Shown here: piece by piece, positions 60,540 to 64,000 of the stretch
How the letters are laid out: the number at the start of each line of letters is the position of its first letter
How positions within the stretch are numbered: position 1 is the stretch's first letter
Source of the DNA: Ophioderma brevispina
Taxonomy: Eukaryota; Echinodermata; Ophiuroidea; Amphilepidida; Ophiodermatidae
Direction of reading: 5' to 3'
Length of the DNA: 64,000 nucleotides
Assembly: GCA_023653785.1 (NCBI GenBank)
Contig: JAMKCH010012478.1
Coordinates: 1 to 64,000, forward strand
Position numbers and translations under genes: made by a program
The notes under the pieces: model-generated
Database searches by the model: none
Told to the model about the DNA's origin: nothing
The model's input: the letters and a program-made list of their open reading frames with translations, nothing else

Positions 60540-62040
60540 TATTGTGATTCTACAATTTATTTAAAACTACTGTGATATTTTTAAAATGGTCCACCTTTGC
60601 ACACTTTACTATACAGCGTACACGGACACCAAATAAGAGCACCTTGGATACTCACACATTTTAATTATGGGGGTTGCAGCCCCAACGCGTTTTTTGGCAG
60701 AAAATGTGCGAGCAGTATTGCTGTCCATACTCTCTGTTTTATTAACATTTACGTTGAACCATAATTTATTTATTCTAAATCAAATTCGAGCACTTTGTGT
60801 GAAAAATGTGTTGAAAACTAGAATATTGCGGGGTTCCACGACTCGCATATGGATGCATGCCCACTCCTCCACCCACCAACCAAAAAACCCAACCATTAAA
60901 TTAACATTACAAAAAAAGAAATTCTGGCGCTTATCCTGTCTTACATTTTATACTTCTAAGCAATTTATTCCACGCTGGCATTTCAAAATTGTTTTAAACC
61001 CACTTTGCAGGAGAAAATGTGTCTTGGAAATCGAATGCTGTAAGGGCCTGGATCCCGCCGCTTCGCGTCGTTAGAGGGAGAAGCTTTATCAATGTTGAGA
61101 TATGAACTCGCCCACGACACACATGCTATTGCATTCAAAACAAAACCTCATTACCCATCGATTAAGATTTTACGGCTGCTCATATACCTCTCCATATTAT
61201 TTGCCTTACTAAACAATATACAGGTTCATTTCCCACAGCCTGTGATGATCATATCGGAAAGACAATATCGCAAGCTTACACCCCTCTCCCGCACCCACAC
61301 TCGAACTAACACTTTTCCTACTTTCATTAAAAAAAAAAAACAGGGCCGCAAGAGTTGGTCCCAGGGGCCGGGATAAATGAAAATGGGCAGAGCCCTGTTT
61401 TCAGAAAAATACCCGCGAAGGCGGCAAAGCGCGAGAAAAAACCCGAACAAGATTAGCCTCTAAAAGTCACTGGATAAAATCTACTATTTTAGGCCGTCCC
61501 AGATAACCCGGACGGAAAATGCCCATTTATCCTGATTTTAAGAACGTTGCCCATACCTATCGAGATTTGGTTGTGAAACTTCCAAAACAACTTTGGCATG
61601 AAAAAAATCTTGGAAAAAGGAAAGAATAAAGAGTTGCACACGCTTCGTTCCGCTACGCTACGCCGGCCCATATCTTTACTTTTAAACGGATTTGGTCGGG
61701 TCCGCCGTTTTATCATGGTAGGGTCTACAAGGATAAGGGCACTTTTGCATCAGTGGCACTGTCCTTGTAAAATTTCATATTAACTTGTTTTTTAGCCTAA
61801 TTTACAACAAAAAATAAGTCTATTATTACATCATTAAAAAAATAACGCCGCTGTGCTTTAAAAACCCTAGAAAGCATCCCCGACGACGCCCCTGGATTTG
61901 GCAGAGAGCCTGCCTCGTCCAAAACCCTCCCCCGATCTCTGTACCAAAAATTTTTTTGGTTGTTTGGTGGGGGGGGGCGGGGGGGGGAGTGGTCAGCCTA
62001 AAAACAATCGGCGCCCCGGTGAAAAATCCTGGGTACCGGC
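60540..62040. other. No gene seen
   Basis: The frames at 60667-61074 and 61092-61376 have no recognisable domain. A G-rich patch lies at 61966-61988. Confidence 0.3.
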
Positions 62041-62044
62041 CTAT

Positions 62045-62119
62045 GGGTAGCAGTAGTATCAGCGTAGTGTTTTAGCAGAAGCGCAACAGCAAGCATCAGC
62101 CAGCAGCCGTAAGTAGTAG

Positions 62120-62157
<38 letters not shown>

Positions 62158-62410
62158 AGTAGTAGAGTTAGTAGAGAGTAGTAGTAGTAGTAAGTAGTGT
62201 AGTAAGTAGTAGTAGTAGCAGCCAGTAGGCAGTGCAGCAGCAGCTAGTAGTAGCAGCAGCGGTCTTGGTTTATAGTAGCAGCAATAGTAGTAGCAGCAGC
62301 GCAGAGGTAGTAGCGCAGTAGTATAGCAATAGTTATAGCCAGGAGTAGTAATAGGAGTAATAATAGAAGCAGAAGTAGCAGTAGTCGTCGCCATAGGCAG
62401 TAAAAAAAGG
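62045..62410. repeat. Long imperfect (TAG)n/(CAG-TAG) array
   Basis: The most regular part is 62110-62215 (TAG units). The flanks are degenerate AGC/AGT triplets. On the minus strand it opens a low-complexity frame rich in Tyr and Leu, which is not a gene. Confidence 0.9.
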
Positions 62411-62414
62411 AGGA

Positions 62415-64000
62415 GGAGAGTGGAGAGAAGAGGGGGTAACGTAGTAGAGTGGTTTGTAAATTTCCGAGTTGTCGTGGTAGTTGAAGTGTGGCAGTACAGT
62501 GTTGTACGAAGCAGGGCCATTTCGTGAATCAGCAGGCTTCTCGCCAGACGTACCTAAAAGGAGAGATTTTTATATATCGGAAAGTTGCCCAAGTAGTAAT
62601 TCGTAACACACAGGGGCCTATGGGCACCGTGCTACAAAACAGTTTGGCTAACATTAAAATAATAAAATTGTAGTAATTGTTGAACAATTTTTGGAAATAA
62701 CCTGTTTTGAGGGATGGTCAGTGTGCATTGGGATATGCTATGACTCTTTATGCGAAAAGTCCAGCTTGCATCAGTTATTCCTTTGAAAAACAACGAGGGG
62801 TGTGGAAATGAGGTCTGTATCTCATGCATAAAAAGGCATACAGAAGCTGCTGTAAACCGAGAAAAGAAGGGGTTGCGAATATAGCACGCTACCAATGCTT
62901 GTACAACATGATCTAATAAGTGCATACATTCGGATTTTAAAGGTTGACCCGATCGACAACTCGTACTCTCACTTTTACTCCATCAAAAATTTTGATTGGT
63001 ATATAAGAAAGTTTCATATTTTCTCATTACATCACTGAACTTTTAGGCCCAGGAAATGTTTTCGTCGGTATTATTAACACAAAAAGTCTATAAATGTGGT
63101 ATACTTTATTTAAAACACACAATAATGGGACAATAACGACCCTTTTCGCTTCTACTATCCAAATGGCTGATGCCGATTTTCAACTCCAAGTGAATCGACG
63201 TTTTGGTGATATTCTTCAATTGTGAGGGAGCTGGACATCATATCGTCAGGTAGACACCTTCACGTGACCGTACCTTGAGTATATATGCATTTTTTGTGAA
63301 AAATGGGAGAATTAATTAGGGTGTGTTAGAACAGAATATGCCGGGTGCAACCGGGCATTCCTTGGGCCATTTTGAGAAATCCAAGATGGCGTCCCATAAA
63401 TGATAATTATTATATTCACCCCTATATTATCAAACACGGGAGTACTAGACTATACTATATGATACAATGAAACAAAGTGTATGGCACTTGTAACATTAAG
63501 TCCTACTTAAAATTCAAATGGAAGCCAATCCACTAATTTTTATAAATATGCCCTATACAGCAAATACCTGCGATAAAATAGACTGAAATACTTAGGGTTA
63601 TGTTTATTAAACACCATAAATATATTTCTGAGACTTTTAAAATTGTAACATGCGCGTCAATCAATATGGAAGCCAAAAAAACGGAAAAGTCTTCAAAAAA
63701 TACTTGACACAAATTATTAAGTATTACAGACGTTTCAAATCGAAATCATGTGTCAATGACATTAGAACTGTACCTTTGATCCTTACCTATGTACAACATA
63801 CATTTCAATTTGTTTAAATGCCGCCAAAATCGAAATAAAACCAATATGGTGCAAAGTTTTCAAAATACCATAGGAAATACATTTTTGCACACATAGATTG
63901 CACTCAATTTACAAGTTGAACATTTTTATTCATTCGGGATTACCTGGTGTCACTTGGTTATGATCCTAGGTACATTTCTAATTGATTCATTGACACAATA
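62415..64000. other. No gene seen
   Basis: AT-rich. One unit of the ATGGCCGCC/CCATTTTG family lies at about 63355-63390 (ggccattttgagaaatccaa). Nothing else is recognised. Confidence 0.35.

Noticed and set aside
62059..62520. 153-codon minus-strand frame rich in Tyr, Leu and Thr
   Set aside because: It is the reading of the TAG/CAG triplet array, with no non-repetitive domain.
1..64000. CRISPR arrays, operons, phage or bacterial genes
   Set aside because: Tandem repeats here are microsatellites, satellites or retroelement tails without spacer structure. Split exons and transposon content show a eukaryotic genome.

Overview
This is animal nuclear DNA: AT-rich, gene-poor, with canonical GT/AG introns, tRNA-derived SINEs, non-LTR retrotransposon fragments, a DIRS-type tyrosine-recombinase retrotransposon, foldback MITEs and many microsatellites. 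The repeat set (DIRS, tRNA SINEs with a conserved body, repeated motifs of the type ATGGCCGCC/CCATTTTG) and the vertebrate-like CNG channel fit a marine invertebrate, plausibly a deuterostome such as an echinoderm or hemichordate. That placement is inference and species cannot be read from this window.

The only convincing host gene is on the + strand: the C-terminal half of a cyclic-nucleotide-gated cation channel alpha-type subunit. Five exons are visible at 11011-11101, 11274-11368, 31563-31709, 43315-43494 and 45780-45862. They encode the C-linker, the cyclic-nucleotide-binding beta-roll with its phosphate-binding cassette, and part of the C-helix. The transmembrane and pore exons should lie upstream of position 11011 and were not found. 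The final exon was not identified with confidence. The introns are large (about 20.2 kb, 11.6 kb and 2.3 kb) and hold nearly everything else in the window.

Layout. 1-11 kb: interspersed repeats, including a SINE nested in an older repeat and a 1.9-kb direct duplication. 11-11.4 kb: the two C-linker exons. 11.4-31.5 kb: a giant intron with a 2-kb TIR element, a LINE fragment, paired nuclear-receptor-like DR1 sites, another 1.5-kb direct duplication, an unexplained GC-rich ORF, a tRNA-derived SINE and a decayed DIRS element split by a hAT-like MITE. 31.5-43.3 kb: exon, LINE fragment, an array of 144-bp units each carrying a CCAAT box and a perfect CRE palindrome, and an orphan CCAAT/TATA promoter-like site with a small ORF. 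43.3-45.9 kb: the last two recognised exons. 46-64 kb: a 498-bp duplication that looks like an occupied and an empty MITE site joined in tandem, TAG-repeat arrays at retroelement ends, a LINE 3' end, and a long tract of diverged repeats built on ATGGCCGCC/CCATTTTG motifs.

Many local duplicate pairs differ mainly by single-base and homopolymer indels, and two junctions fall in runs of about 20 T. Some of this structure may be haplotype duplication or residual long-read error rather than biology. Coding calls are strong for the channel exons, moderate for transposon proteins, and weak elsewhere.
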